Assembly (NCBI RefSeq): GCF_002608565.1
Contig: NZ_LIXM01000020.1
Span: 1-64,000 of the forward strand
Length of the DNA stretch: 64,000 nucleotides
Direction: 5' to 3'
From: Vibrio sp. PID17_43
GTDB taxonomy: Bacteria > Pseudomonadota > Gammaproteobacteria > Enterobacterales > Vibrionaceae
The notes under the pieces are model-generated. The model did no database searches and was not told the DNA's origin. It worked only from the letters and a program-made list of their open reading frames with translations. The position numbers and the translations under genes are program-made. Within the stretch, counting starts at the first letter, position 1, and each line of letters opens with the position of its first letter. Below are positions 47,973 to 58,647 of the stretch, in pieces.

Positions 47973-49847
47973 ATGCCATCTGACAGTCAGCCGTCTCTAC
48001 TTACTCAAAGAAAGTTCTTTCCCTACTTTGTGACCCAGTTTTTGGGGGCTTTCAATGACAATATTTTCAAGAATGTGCTGTTGCTGTTTGTGGCCTTTGC
48101 TGGTTCGAGCGCCTTACCTATATCAAGCAATCTATTCATCAACTTAGCCGCTGGCTTATTCATTCTGCCCTTCTTTTTGTTTTCTGCATCAGCAGGTGTT
48201 CTGGCCGACAAATACGAAAAATCATGGTTTATCCGTAACGTAAAGCTGTGCGAAATCGGCATCATGCTGCTCGGTGCGATAGGCTTTATTACCGAAAGCT
48301 ACGGTATCTTGCTGCTATTATTATTCCTCATGGGAACTCAGTCCGCTTTCTTTGGCCCGGTTAAATACGCACTTTTACCTCAGCAACTCAACGAAAAAGA
48401 GCTTATTCCAGGTAACGCACTCGTAGAAGCCGGAACCTTCATCGCCATTCTCATTGGTACTATTGGTGCAGGGCTGATTGCCTCTGCAGACAACGCAAAA
48501 TACTTAGCCGCGTTCTGCGTGGTTATCTTCGCTTTGCTTGGCTATTTATCCAGTCGGTTTATTCCGTTCGCGGCTTCAAGCGCTCCGAACATTCAATTCC
48601 GCTGGCAACCTTATAAACAAACCAAGCACACACTTTCGATTGCTAAATCTGATCGTATCGTATTTGAGTGTATTATGGCCATTAGTTGGTTCTGGTTCTT
48701 AGGTGCTGCGTACTTAACTCAATTTCCAAACTTTACCAAAGAATATTTGAACGGCACTGAAAGTGCCGTTTCCTTCTTGCTGGCTCTATTTTCCATTGGG
48801 ATTGCATTAGGCTCGTTAGCGTGTAACTGGTTTTCCAACCACCGTATCGAAATAGGGATCGTACCCATTGGTGCGCTTGGAATCACTCTATTCGGTTACC
48901 TGATGACCACCTCTATCCCTTCCGAATTGCCAAGATTCCATACCTTAGCGGACTTCATTAGCTACGAAGCATTTTGGCCACTGTTCTTCTACTTATTAAT
49001 GATTGGCGCATCAGGGGGGCTATTTATTGTACCGCTGTACGCTCTGATGCAACTTCGAGCCAAAGAGACGGAACGCGCTCAGGTGATTGCAGGGTTAAAC
49101 ATTTTCAATTCCCTGTTTATGGTTGGTAGCGCCATCCTCGGCATTGTTTGTCTCAGCGTGATAGAGATGACAATCCCTCAGTTGTTCGCACTATTAGCCA
49201 TAATGAATTTTCTCGTCGCGACTTATATCTTTTTGCAGATCCCTATCTTTGTTGTGCGTTTTATTATGTGGGTACTGACCCACACTATTTACCGTGTGAA
49301 ACACAAGAACTTGCACTATTTGCCAGAACATGGTGGTGCGCTGATCGTCTGTAACCACGTCAGCTACATGGATGCACTATTGCTGAGCGCAGTATGCCCC
49401 CGTTTGATCCGCTTTGTCATGGAAGAGGATTATGCCAACCTTCCGCCGCTACGACGCTTCTTACGCCGTGCTGGCGTGATCCCGATCTCTGCAAGCAACC
49501 GAACATCCATTCGTCGTGCCTTCAATGATGTTGAACAAGCACTGAACGACGGCCACATCGTCTGTATCTTCCCTGAAGGTCGACTCACTGCAGATGGTGA
49601 GATGAATAAGTTTATGCGTGGTATCGATATTATTCTTCGTCGTAGCCCTGTACCAGTCATCCCAATGGCACTAAAAGGACTCTGGGGCAGCTACTTCAGT
49701 CGTGCAAAAGGTCGAGCTTGTAAAGGCATGCCGACGCGTTTTTGGTCTAAATTAGAAATCGAGGCGGGTACACCTGTCGAGCCCAAAGAAGCCACTGCAA
49801 GCGCCATGTTTGAGAAAGTAAAAGCACTGCGCGGTAACTGGCGCTGA
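47973..49847 (+). CDS. MFS transporter fused to acyltransferase (lysophospholipid salvage)
   Basis: 624 residues. The N-terminal ~400 are an MFS transporter of the LplT type (FVTQFLGAFNDNIFKNV, about twelve segments). The C-terminal ~200 are a PlsC/Aas-type acyltransferase with the HX4D motif (CNHVSYMDALLL) and the substrate motif FPEGRLTADGE. In E. coli LplT and Aas are separate, move lysophospholipid into the cell and reacylate it. Here both steps would be on one chain, but without the acyl-ACP synthetase part. Co-transcribed with the TetR gene. Confidence 0.9.
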   Translation: MPSDSQPSLLTQRKFFPYFVTQFLGAFNDNIFKNVLLLFVAFAGSSALPISSNLFINLAAGLFILPFFLFSASAGVLADKYEKSWFIRNVKLCEIGIMLLGAIGFITESYGILLLLLFLMGTQSAFFGPVKYALLPQQLNEKELIPGNALVEAGTFIAILIGTIGAGLIASADNAKYLAAFCVVIFALLGYLSSRFIPFAASSAPNIQFRWQPYKQTKHTLSIAKSDRIVFECIMAISWFWFLGAAYLTQFPNFTKEYLNGTESAVSFLLALFSIGIALGSLACNWFSNHRIEIGIVPIGALGITLFGYLMTTSIPSELPRFHTLADFISYEAFWPLFFYLLMIGASGGLFIVPLYALMQLRAKETERAQVIAGLNIFNSLFMVGSAILGIVCLSVIEMTIPQLFALLAIMNFLVATYIFLQIPIFVVRFIMWVLTHTIYRVKHKNLHYLPEHGGALIVCNHVSYMDALLLSAVCPRLIRFVMEEDYANLPPLRRFLRRAGVIPISASNRTSIRRAFNDVEQALNDGHIVCIFPEGRLTADGEMNKFMRGIDIILRRSPVPVIPMALKGLWGSYFSRAKGRACKGMPTRFWSKLEIEAGTPVEPKEATASAMFEKVKALRGNWR

Positions 49848-49980
49848 GTTTAAGCGAAGTATTTCTGGCTCTTATACATACGTTTAGTTTTTCTGAACGC
49901 TTGTTCAATTCATTAAGACTTTCTGACCAAAAACGTTACTGTATACTTGACGCTTTAATTCATTACAACGAACGACATCC

Positions 49981-50913
49981 TTGAATACAAAGAATATTCC
50001 CTTTGGACTGGCACTGCTGTTTTGCTTCACCCCTTTTGCGTCCTCTCCTATTGCGCTTATGATTGGTTTTCTATTGGCGAGCTTTAGCCTAGTACCGACA
50101 GAGCTTCCTATTGCTTCGTTTACCAAGAAGTTGCTTTCTTACTCCATTATTGGCTTGGGCTTTGGTATTCATTTTGAGCAAGCACTGGCCGTCACTTCTG
50201 ACGGTATTGGTCTGATCATCACAACCATCGTGGGTACGCTAGTAATTGGTATGATGATCGCGAAAGTCATTAAACTCGAACGCACTACCGCTTATTTGAT
50301 CGCTTCTGGTACTGCGATTTGTGGTGGCAGTGCCATTGCCGCTGTTGCCCCCGCCATCAAAGCGAAGGATGAGCAAATTGGCTTAGCCTTAGCGACTGTG
50401 TTTGTCCTTAACTCTTTAGCGCTCTTTATTTTTCCGGTGATTGGTCATGCTCTTGGTTTGGATCAGCACACATTTGGTACATGGGCAGCGATTGCCATTC
50501 ATGATACTTCTTCAGTCGTCGGTGCTGCATCGGCTTACGGTGAGGAAGCACTCACAACCGCAACAACATTAAAACTCGCTCGCGCGCTGTGGATCATTCC
50601 TGTTGCACTAATCAGCGCGATAATTTTCTCTCGTGGGAATGGCGAAGAAGGTAAGAGTAAGCTAGTAATTCCTTACTTCATCTTTTGGTACTGTGCTGCC
50701 ATCGCATTCAGCGACTTCTTCCCACAGTTTGAAATGGTATATCAAGGTATCTTTACGATTGCTAAACAGGCGCTTGTGGTATGTTTGTTCTTGATTGGCT
50801 GTAGTATCTCAGTATCAAAACTGAAATCGGCAGGGGCAAAGCCGTTAATGTTTGGTGTGACGCTTTGGGTGCTGATTTCAACAATATCACTGGGTTGGCT
50901 ACTTCTCAGCTAA
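49981..50913 (+). CDS. YeiH family putative sulfate exporter (UPF0324)
   Basis: 310 residues from TTG 49981. Nine to ten membrane segments and the YeiH motif ([19 protein letters not shown]). Family members are put forward as sulfate or sulfonate-related exporters; evidence is slight. The 3' end overlaps a convergent small ORF by 15 bases. Confidence 0.85.
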   Translation: MNTKNIPFGLALLFCFTPFASSPIALMIGFLLASFSLVPTELPIASFTKKLLSYSIIGLGFGIHFEQALAVTSDGIGLIITTIVGTLVIGMMIAKVIKLERTTAYLIASGTAICGGSAIAAVAPAIKAKDEQIGLALATVFVLNSLALFIFPVIGHALGLDQHTFGTWAAIAIHDTSSVVGAASAYGEEALTTATTLKLARALWIIPVALISAIIFSRGNGEEGKSKLVIPYFIFWYCAAIAFSDFFPQFEMVYQGIFTIAKQALVVCLFLIGCSISVSKLKSAGAKPLMFGVTLWVLISTISLGWLLLS

Positions 50914-51099
50914 GCTTCGATTGATTTTCTTTGGCTGAACTGACTCAGCTTTTCGAACGCTTTGGCTTTTGTGTACTAACACTAAAGCCAAAGCGACCAG
51001 AAAAGCGGTTAACTCAGCCAATGAACGCATTAAGCCCTCACTGCTGATAGCAACACCGATTTGCAGTAATACCGCCACCGCTAACGCTAATTTGATCAT
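50899..51099 (-). CDS. Small two-segment membrane protein
   Basis: A 66-residue ORF ([20 protein letters not shown], then [18 protein letters not shown]) with two hydrophobic segments and a basic tail. The ribosome-binding site is weak. It is convergent with the YeiH gene, overlapping by 15 bases. Its composition suggests a real small inner-membrane protein, with no known family. Confidence 0.5.
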   Translation of the reverse strand: MIKLALAVAVLLQIGVAISSEGLMRSLAELTAFLVALALVLVHKSQSVRKAESVQPKKINRSLAEK

Positions 51100-51219
51100 T
51101 CTGAAACTTATGCCTTATTCCTTAATCTTTGAGCATGATTATGATTCAGAGTTATAAGGATACGAAATTCCCTTTTCGACTAATTGATAGCAAAATTGAC
51201 TAGTTAACCTGAATGTAGA

Positions 51220-52641
51220 TCAGTTAAGTATGGAGAATAGCCAGTCTTTAACCGCCTTACGTGACACTTTAATCCCTCCTCCTAATAAGCTTTGAGGCAT
51301 TAAGTGGTAAGCTACTGGCCATTTGAATTTTTCTAGCTTGGTTTGCAGATGCTGCTCATATTGCGCTTTACTCAGTAAGGATTCTGTTTGAATCACCGCG
51401 ACTGGGCGATGTCCGAATGCCACATCTTCTATTGGCACCACAATACTCTGCGAAATACTCTCGATTTGGTTTAGTACCGCTTCAATTTCTTCACAGTGAA
51501 CGTTCTCACCGCCAGAAATAAACTGGTTATCCGCTCGACCAATGATCTTAAGTTCATTGCCTTGCCACACACCTAGGTCTTTACTGTCAAACCAACCATT
51601 TTCATCCACCAGCTTGGTCAAACTTCCTTGCTGAAAGTAGCCAGACGCAAGCGTTTGTCCACCAATATAAATTCTTTCGTTCAACAGCTTAATATCGCGA
51701 TTTGGCAGTAGATGCCCTGCATTGCTCACCCTGTCGATTTGCTTTGCGGTAACCGTAGAGGCCGCTTCTGTCATGCCGTAACCTAGCCAAGTTTCAATGC
51801 CTTGCGAAGTTGCGCGTAATGCCAACTCATGCGCGACATGGCTACCACCGAGCAGTACATGAGTCAGAGACAACGTCACTTGTTCATCCAATAACCGCTT
51901 GAGCTGTGTTGCAACCAAAGACGCATGAGAGACGCCAACAATGTCTTCAGCTAAGTTCCCTGTCCCAACTTTGAGTGTTGCACCAGCAAACAGCCATCGA
52001 TACACAATCGCGAGGCCTGATACATGGTAAAGCGGCAGAGAGAGCAACCAAGTATCTTGTTGGTTGAACTGAAATTCACCCAACAAGCCTTGAGCAGAAG
52101 CAAGGTGCTGCCTGTGACTATGAGCCACCGCTTTAGGGGATCCTGTTGAGCCAGAGGTAAACACAATTGAGGCTAGCGCATCGTGCTCATAAACTTCTGT
52201 TGAAGCGATGGCCTCCGTGTTTGCCACTACCGGAAATGAGAGTAAGGTAACATCCAGTTGTGATAATTGCGGCTCCGAGTACGCACTCTCCATACCATCA
52301 GCTAACCAAACAAAGCGCGACTGGTTTGGCTTATACAAGGTGTTTAGCTTACCTTGTAATGCCTCAAGAGGTTGCGGCATGGTTAACGCTGTAATGGAAC
52401 CCAACTGCTGCGCGGCAAGGTAAAACAATAGTGTCTCGGCTTGATTTTTACCGACGAGAGTGAGCAGATCACCGCTCTTCACCCCTTGTTGTTGCAGGTC
52501 GTGAGCATACCGGTCAATGTGAGCGGTTAATTGCTGCCAACTCAGCGATTCATTGTTGGTTTCAAGCGCAATAGAAAAAGGGCTCACTTGAGCCCAATAT
52601 TTCCATGGTGCAATCGCAGTATCATCTATGCTGAATGCCAC
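51220..52641 (-). CDS. menE: o-Succinylbenzoate-CoA ligase
   Basis: 473 residues from GTG 52641, with GGAG 5 bases upstream. The AMP-binding motif is IVFTSGSTGSPKAVAHS, with a late LGYGMTEAAS motif. It activates o-succinylbenzoate in menaquinone synthesis. Last gene of the men run. The start overlaps the menC stop by 16 bases, so the two are coupled. Confidence 0.93.
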   Translation of the reverse strand: MAFSIDDTAIAPWKYWAQVSPFSIALETNNESLSWQQLTAHIDRYAHDLQQQGVKSGDLLTLVGKNQAETLLFYLAAQQLGSITALTMPQPLEALQGKLNTLYKPNQSRFVWLADGMESAYSEPQLSQLDVTLLSFPVVANTEAIASTEVYEHDALASIVFTSGSTGSPKAVAHSHRQHLASAQGLLGEFQFNQQDTWLLSLPLYHVSGLAIVYRWLFAGATLKVGTGNLAEDIVGVSHASLVATQLKRLLDEQVTLSLTHVLLGGSHVAHELALRATSQGIETWLGYGMTEAASTVTAKQIDRVSNAGHLLPNRDIKLLNERIYIGGQTLASGYFQQGSLTKLVDENGWFDSKDLGVWQGNELKIIGRADNQFISGGENVHCEEIEAVLNQIESISQSIVVPIEDVAFGHRPVAVIQTESLLSKAQYEQHLQTKLEKFKWPVAYHLMPQSLLGGGIKVSRKAVKDWLFSILN

Positions 52642-53615
52642 ACTAACTCCTGCTCTGATAGCGGAATAATTGGAAGTTCACAATTAGGCCAACCTTGCTC
52701 TAGCTGCACTTTAAACAGACCAATGGTATCCAAACCAGGGATCTCATTAGGCAACTGCCATTGTGCTAAGCGCGCAAGCTGGTTTAGACCAAGGCTTGAT
52801 TCAATGCTTGAGCTTATCACCGCTTTGATGCCAAGCGTCTTCGCCTTTTCAATCAGCTTAATACAGAAATCCACCGAACCAATCAGCGTTGGCTTGATGA
52901 TGATGGTTTTCACACCCGTGAGATCTTCTAGGCTGAAGTCTTCACGGCGAACCGCGTCTTGCAATGTTTCATCCCAAGCAATCGCAATGCCGGTATTGAT
53001 CGCAAAAGACAAACTGTCACCCGGAGAGCGACATGGCTCTTCCAAGAAAGTGATACGCTGACGCAGTGACGGTGCAATATACTTAGCAAACTGATGCGCT
53101 TTCTCTGATGTCCAAGCACGATTTGCATCAAGACGAAGGGTAAGCTGTGGGATCGATTCTAGGAACAAGTTCACTAGCATACCGTCGCGAATCGGCTCAT
53201 ACAAACCCACTTTTACTTTCGCAACTTTCTCACCTTCCATCTCGTTAAGTTTAGGGATGAGGTCGTCTGGATCACCGTTACACAACGGAGCAACTTGGTA
53301 CTTGCCTTGTGCAGGTAAGCCGCCTTTAAGCTCAAGTTGAGCCATCGATAAACCAAATGCTACCGATGAGTACATATGGTTGTAATCCAAGGGGAAATTT
53401 GCCACCCAGCGTTCAACTTGTGCTTGCAGTTGAATGCCCGCATCTTCAGTGTCTTCGAGGCTAAAACCAATCAGAGGGGCCACTTCTCCACGACCCACCT
53501 TATCACCTTCTGACAACTCAATAATATAACCTGTACGTTCCGTCAGCTTGTTATCACGCAGTATAACGCCACTGTCCATTGGTAGGCAGTAGCGGTAAAT
53601 CTTCGCTTTACGCAT
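52626..53615 (-). CDS. menC: o-Succinylbenzoate synthase
   Basis: 329 residues, enolase superfamily. Catalytic lysine in AKVKVGLYEP, metal acid in LRLDANRAWT, EEP in TFLEEPCRSP and late IIIKPTLIGS. It dehydrates SHCHC to o-succinylbenzoate. Between it and menB lie 130 bases with a possible weak promoter. Confidence 0.93.
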   Translation of the reverse strand: MRKAKIYRYCLPMDSGVILRDNKLTERTGYIIELSEGDKVGRGEVAPLIGFSLEDTEDAGIQLQAQVERWVANFPLDYNHMYSSVAFGLSMAQLELKGGLPAQGKYQVAPLCNGDPDDLIPKLNEMEGEKVAKVKVGLYEPIRDGMLVNLFLESIPQLTLRLDANRAWTSEKAHQFAKYIAPSLRQRITFLEEPCRSPGDSLSFAINTGIAIAWDETLQDAVRREDFSLEDLTGVKTIIIKPTLIGSVDFCIKLIEKAKTLGIKAVISSSIESSLGLNQLARLAQWQLPNEIPGLDTIGLFKVQLEQGWPNCELPIIPLSEQELVWHSA

Positions 53616-53745
53616 AATTCGAATCCTATGTAATGCCGTATATTCTGAGATCTTTAACGAGAGGACCCGTTAGCCTCCTAGAGAGCGAGACACTCAGGAC
53701 AAAAAACGAAACCGAGGAGCACAATGGCTCCCTTTCTTATACGGA

Positions 53746-54612
53746 TTATGGGTTACGAGGGAACTTATCGAAGTCTGGGCGACGTTTCTCGTTAAATGCG
53801 TTACGACCTTCCTGGCCTTCATCTGTCATGTAGAACATCATGGTTGCGTTACCAGCAAGCTCTTGTAGGCCCGCTTGACCATCACAGTCCGCGTTCAAGG
53901 CGGCTTTCAAGCAACGTAGTGCCATAGGGCTGTGTTGGAGAACTTCACGACACCAGCGAACGGTTTCTTTCTCTAGATCGTCTAGTGGCACCACTGTGTT
54001 GACTAGCCCCATGTCTACTGCTTCTTGCGCATTGTAGAAACGGCATAAGAACCAGATTTCACGTGCTTTCTTCTGACCTACGATGCGAGCCATGTAAGAT
54101 GCGCCCCAACCACCGTCAAAAGAGCCGACTTTAGGACCTGTTTGACCAAACTGAGCATTGTCAGCAGCAATCGTTAGGTCACACATCATGTGTAGAACAT
54201 GACCGCCACCAACCGCCCAGCCAGCTACCGATGCGATCACAGGTTTTGGACATGTGCGGATATCACGTTGGAAATCCAATACGTTTAGGTGGTGCGTACC
54301 TTGATCGTCTTTGTAGCCGCCGTAGTCGCCACGGATCTTCTGGTCACCGCCAGAACAGAATGCGTCTTCACCTAGACCAGTCAGAATGATTACGCCAACA
54401 CCTGAGTCATAACGTGCATCAGCTAACGCATCAATCATCTCTTTTACCGTTTGAGGACGGAACGCGTTACGCACTTGAGGGCGTGCAATCGTAATTTTCG
54501 CGATACCATCTTCAGACTTGTGGTAATGGATATCCTCGTATTTCTCGCCGCAATCTTTCCATTGAACCGGAGCGTAAAGTTCTTCTTCAGAAATGCCTAC
54601 TGTTTTAGCCAT
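53746..54612 (-). CDS. menB: 1,4-Dihydroxy-2-naphthoyl-CoA synthase
   Basis: 288 residues from ATG 54612; a longer frame to 54642 overlaps menH and is less likely. Crotonase fold with [17 protein letters not shown] and [16 protein letters not shown], the oxyanion loop of MenB. It closes the naphthoate ring. Closely follows menH. The run menF-D-H-B-C-E covers most steps from chorismate to the dihydroxynaphthoate. Confidence 0.95.
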   Translation of the reverse strand: MAKTVGISEEELYAPVQWKDCGEKYEDIHYHKSEDGIAKITIARPQVRNAFRPQTVKEMIDALADARYDSGVGVIILTGLGEDAFCSGGDQKIRGDYGGYKDDQGTHHLNVLDFQRDIRTCPKPVIASVAGWAVGGGHVLHMMCDLTIAADNAQFGQTGPKVGSFDGGWGASYMARIVGQKKAREIWFLCRFYNAQEAVDMGLVNTVVPLDDLEKETVRWCREVLQHSPMALRCLKAALNADCDGQAGLQELAGNATMMFYMTDEGQEGRNAFNEKRRPDFDKFPRNP

Positions 54613-54638
54613 GGTGATTCCCATTGTTCTCGTTGCTC

Positions 54639-55433
54639 TCACTTGAAGTGAGAATGAATTATTTGATTAATGTGCATCGCAAATTGATGGGGTTGCTCTT
54701 GGTGGACATTATGTCCCGCATTCTCAACTTGTCGATAAGCCAACCCGCTACTTTCAGCCAGTTGACTAAATTTTTTGTCTTTTTTGCCACAGATGTAATA
54801 CAGCGGAACCGCTTGTTGTTGCAGTGCTGGCAACAAGTAAGATTGCTTTGCCAGTGATGTTGCAAGCAGCATGTCCGCAACCGCAGAACCAAGATTAGCA
54901 CTTCGTTTTGCAATCAATGTTTGTCTTTGCTCATGGTTTATTGAAGAAAAGACTAACTGTTGGTACCAATCGTTCAAAACACAGGCAAGAGACTCCGTTT
55001 TGAAACGCTGTACCCAGCGCAAGTCATTATCTAATCGTGCTTGCTTTTCTGACTCGCTTTGCAGCCCAAAGTTTCCCCCTTCAACAATGGCAGCACGAAT
55101 ATTGAGATCAGGGAAACACTGGTGTGCAAGGCCATGCATAGCAATGCGTCCACCCATTGAGTAAGCAATAAGGATAAGCGGTTGTTGAGAAGGAAATAGT
55201 AAAGATAGTGTGGAATTGAGCTGTTTGCAGCAATCACTGAGATCGTGGCAAAAAATAGAGTGGCTAGCACCATGTCCGGGAAGGTCGATGGTCACTCGTT
55301 CATACTGAGGCAATACCTTTATGCATTCTTTCCAATCCGTGCCGCTGCCAAGCAAACCATGCAAAAACACCAAAGTTGGCACCGTGCCACTTTGGTGTTT
55401 TTCAGTAGCAGGAAAGTGTTCAGAATAAAGCAT
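54639..55433 (-). CDS. menH: 2-Succinyl-6-hydroxy-2,4-cyclohexadiene-1-carboxylate synthase
   Basis: 264 residues, alpha/beta hydrolase. [14 protein letters not shown] forms the oxyanion loop, the nucleophile serine is in [13 protein letters not shown] and the late histidine is in [11 protein letters not shown]. It removes pyruvate from the MenD product. The start overlaps the menD stop by 14 bases, which supports coupled translation. Confidence 0.92.
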   Translation of the reverse strand: MLYSEHFPATEKHQSGTVPTLVFLHGLLGSGTDWKECIKVLPQYERVTIDLPGHGASHSIFCHDLSDCCKQLNSTLSLLFPSQQPLILIAYSMGGRIAMHGLAHQCFPDLNIRAAIVEGGNFGLQSESEKQARLDNDLRWVQRFKTESLACVLNDWYQQLVFSSINHEQRQTLIAKRSANLGSAVADMLLATSLAKQSYLLPALQQQAVPLYYICGKKDKKFSQLAESSGLAYRQVENAGHNVHQEQPHQFAMHINQIIHSHFK

Positions 55434-57126
55434 GCAGATTCTTATTGAAGGCTCTTAAATGCTCGGTCGCTTGGTTTGGTGGTGTTTGTACTTCCACCAC
55501 CAAAGTCCCCTTACCCGCCGTAAAATGTTCAGTGACCACAGCTTGATACTCAACCAACGTCTCGGGTTTACAGTATTGCAAACCGAATTGCTTCGCAGCA
55601 TGTTCAAACTCATAGCCATGCGGCATTTGATAGAATTTTTCTCGATGTGAGACAGGTACTGGCAGCATATCAAAAATCGCCCCCCCATCATTGTTGGTAA
55701 TCACAATCACGGTCGGCTGCTGAGTATGCGTAAACAAAGCGAGAGAGTTCGTATCATAAAGTGCCGAGGTGTCACCTATGTACATCAAAATAGGATTGTT
55801 GCGTGCACGTTGAACACCATTCGCTGTCGCAAACAGACCATCAATGCCAGACGCGCCACGGTTAGTGAATATCTCTGTATTATCCAATTTACCAAACATA
55901 TCAACCAAACGAACAAACAAGCTGTTGCCCATGAACAGGTCAACACCTTGTGCTCGTTTTGCGACATCAATGGCCAAGGCAATCTCATTAAGCTCACTTT
56001 GAGGATCAGAAGCAAACAACACTTTCGACTTTTGGCTTACCAACGCAATATCTTTTGCCAGTTTCTCTGCCCACCCCGTATGATAAGACTCGCAACGGGG
56101 CGATTGAGCGATCCACTCGGAAGGCTCTTCAACCCAATGAGATTGCGGAAGATGACTTTGATTATCACGTTCTAAACGCGGTGAAATCAACCAATAGCCA
56201 GCTTGTGAGCACGACACCTGTTTTTCCAACCACTGATTTAAGCGTTTAGAGATAATACGGCTACCAAACTGAACAATGAGATCACAGCATTCTATTTGCT
56301 CCGCAAACGTCGAATGTTGCAACCATAAGTCATAGTAAGCCCAATCAGAACTCACACCGCTTTGTGGATCAGCCAAAATAGGCCAACCCATCTGCCTAGC
56401 AAACTGTTTAGCGGCTTGTGCTTGCTCTAACGGTAAACTGCCGATGATCACCAAGCCTTTCTTATCATCGCATTTAGGACGCTCGCCATTCGTCAGCGAG
56501 ATAAAGCGGCGACAATACGTGTCCGAACTCTCATGCCAAGATCCCACCATATCGAGATAGCTTTGATAAATGCTCTTCTCACCATTGGAGTATAAAGGCT
56601 CAGGAAATGCGCAGTTAATATGAACAGCACTGCCTTTCAAACGCTGGGTGAACATCACTTCATCAACCGACGTCAGTAGCCAGTTGAGTGGTGTTGCAAG
56701 CGAAGGACTTGGTAGATTCAAGCTGTCACAAACGTGCTGAGAGAAAATACCAATCTGGTGGATGGCTTGGTTTGCGCCGCAGCCCACCAATTCAACCGGA
56801 CGGTCAGCCGTGAGCACCACCAGCTTTTCGCCAGTGAGCTTTGCTTCTGCGATGGCAGGCAACAAGTTCGCGGCTGCCGTACCAGAGGTCACAATCACGA
56901 TCACTGGCTCTTTACTTGCCTTTGCAAGCCCCAGCGCCATAAAGCCCAATCCACGCTCATCGAAATGGGTGTGAATGGTAAAGTGTGGGTTCTCTGCAGC
57001 TTCTAACGTTAACGGTGTTGAACGTGAGCCTGGTGCAATACAAACATGCTTTACCCCAAATCGACTCAGTTCTAATAAGATGGCTTCAGACCAGATACGA
57101 TTTAACACAGCTTGATCTGTGCTCAT
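55420..57126 (-). CDS. menD: 2-Succinyl-5-enolpyruvyl-6-hydroxy-3-cyclohexene-1-carboxylate synthase
   Basis: 568 residues, thiamine-diphosphate enzyme. CIAPGSRSTPLTLEA at the front, HFDERGLGFMALGLAKA with the catalytic Glu and ITNNDGGAIFDMLPV in the cofactor-binding half. It joins isochorismate to 2-oxoglutarate-derived succinyl. ATG 57126 overlaps the menF stop by 4 bases. Confidence 0.96.
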   Translation of the reverse strand: MSTDQAVLNRIWSEAILLELSRFGVKHVCIAPGSRSTPLTLEAAENPHFTIHTHFDERGLGFMALGLAKASKEPVIVIVTSGTAAANLLPAIAEAKLTGEKLVVLTADRPVELVGCGANQAIHQIGIFSQHVCDSLNLPSPSLATPLNWLLTSVDEVMFTQRLKGSAVHINCAFPEPLYSNGEKSIYQSYLDMVGSWHESSDTYCRRFISLTNGERPKCDDKKGLVIIGSLPLEQAQAAKQFARQMGWPILADPQSGVSSDWAYYDLWLQHSTFAEQIECCDLIVQFGSRIISKRLNQWLEKQVSCSQAGYWLISPRLERDNQSHLPQSHWVEEPSEWIAQSPRCESYHTGWAEKLAKDIALVSQKSKVLFASDPQSELNEIALAIDVAKRAQGVDLFMGNSLFVRLVDMFGKLDNTEIFTNRGASGIDGLFATANGVQRARNNPILMYIGDTSALYDTNSLALFTHTQQPTVIVITNNDGGAIFDMLPVPVSHREKFYQMPHGYEFEHAAKQFGLQYCKPETLVEYQAVVTEHFTAGKGTLVVEVQTPPNQATEHLRAFNKNLHALF

Positions 57127-58430
57127 AACGCCACTCCAAGCGGGGGATGATCAGAAATCAGGGATAACAGAGTAGACATCTTTTTATCAAGTTCGACCCA
57201 CTCGTGCTCTGCAACAGAGCCCGGGACGATGCCTGCCCCAGCAAACAACTGGACTTGATCACCTAAAACCAACGCACTTCTGATTGCGACACAGAACTCA
57301 GCTCGCTCATGACTAATGTAACCCATCGAACCCGCGTACCAACCGCGTGCAAACGGCTCATTATCCAAAATAAACTGCATCGATTCCTTACGCGGCAAAC
57401 CAGCTACGGCTGCCGTTGGCTGCAAGGCAGAAAGTAGCTGAACACCATTGATCCCCGACTGGAGGTGCGCGTGAATATGGCGTTTAAGATGCTGTACTTT
57501 TCTCAGACGAACTAAACTCGCCTCTTGGTCGACTTCCACGCTTTCTGAATAAGGCAGCAAACGCTCAATGATGTCATCCACGACATATTGGTTCTCGTTG
57601 AGATTTTTTGTGTCAGTAGACAGCCAATTCGCCAGCTCCATGTCTTGCGTTGCATTATCGCCACGACCAATCGTACCCGCTAACGCTTCGGTATGCAGCT
57701 CATGCCCCACACGCAAATACAAACGCTCAGGTGTTGAGCCCATAAAACTGTGCTTACTGTCCAAGCTAAACAAGAAGTGGAAGCTGTGATGATTACTCAA
57801 ATAACTGGCTTTCAATAGCTGCGCTGCACTGAGAGGCGAATCTAAATAGATGAATGACTTACGTGCTAATACCACTTTCTTGAAGTCATCACTTGCGATC
57901 CCAGACAGCACTTTATTCACCAACTCATGCCACTGTGGCTCGGATGGCGTATGCTCAATCGATCGAATATGTGAAGAAACTGGCGACAATGCGGGTACAT
58001 CACACACTAATTTGTGCAAACCGGCTAACGTGCTTGCTTTATCTTGTGAGATATTCACCGCGAGCGACCACGTCTGATCGAAACGAATTAACTCAATTTG
58101 TGGAAGGAAGAAGAAAGATGGCATACAGCGACGATTTTTCTCGTGCTGACCATCAAATGAGCGTCCACCCCATACACGCTGGCCTTCACCCAGTATCGTA
58201 TAGGCAGGGCCTGGTTCGACAAAAGTATGGAGCTGTCCAAGGGCAACAACTTCTTCACGAGTATCACGGGACTGCCAGTAAAACTTGGGAAAAAGTGGTT
58301 GGGCTTCAAGCCAATCAATAAAAGCGAAATTAGGCTTCGCATTGAGGGGCTCGACTAAACGTGTTTGATTGCCTTCCGTTTGCTGAACTCTCTCGATAAT
58401 TCTCTTTACGGCTTGGTGGAACTGTGACAA
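57123..58430 (-). CDS. menF: Isochorismate synthase
   Basis: 435 residues from TTG 58430 (GAGG upstream). Chorismate-binding fold with TEALAGTIGRGDN and NEPFARGWYAGSMGYIS, and the late ELDKKMSTLL end. First committed step of menaquinone synthesis from chorismate. It starts the men run and is divergent from alaA, with 217 bases between them that must hold both promoters. Confidence 0.94.
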   Translation of the reverse strand: MSQFHQAVKRIIERVQQTEGNQTRLVEPLNAKPNFAFIDWLEAQPLFPKFYWQSRDTREEVVALGQLHTFVEPGPAYTILGEGQRVWGGRSFDGQHEKNRRCMPSFFFLPQIELIRFDQTWSLAVNISQDKASTLAGLHKLVCDVPALSPVSSHIRSIEHTPSEPQWHELVNKVLSGIASDDFKKVVLARKSFIYLDSPLSAAQLLKASYLSNHHSFHFLFSLDSKHSFMGSTPERLYLRVGHELHTEALAGTIGRGDNATQDMELANWLSTDTKNLNENQYVVDDIIERLLPYSESVEVDQEASLVRLRKVQHLKRHIHAHLQSGINGVQLLSALQPTAAVAGLPRKESMQFILDNEPFARGWYAGSMGYISHERAEFCVAIRSALVLGDQVQLFAGAGIVPGSVAEHEWVELDKKMSTLLSLISDHPPLGVAL

Positions 58431-58647
58431 ATCAACCTCGAAGTACGTGAGGATAAGGGATAACTGACGGGTACTCTAAGTTTAGACCCAAAGCAAATCA
58501 AGGTCATATGCTAACTTTTGCAAAATCCTGTGACAAACGCCGTACAAAAGTTAGCCAGCAAACAGATAATTTACAGATTTTTATTCTAATAAAAAACAAA
58601 TTATTGTACTTTAATAAAGAAATTAACGATTTTTTAGGAATCACACA

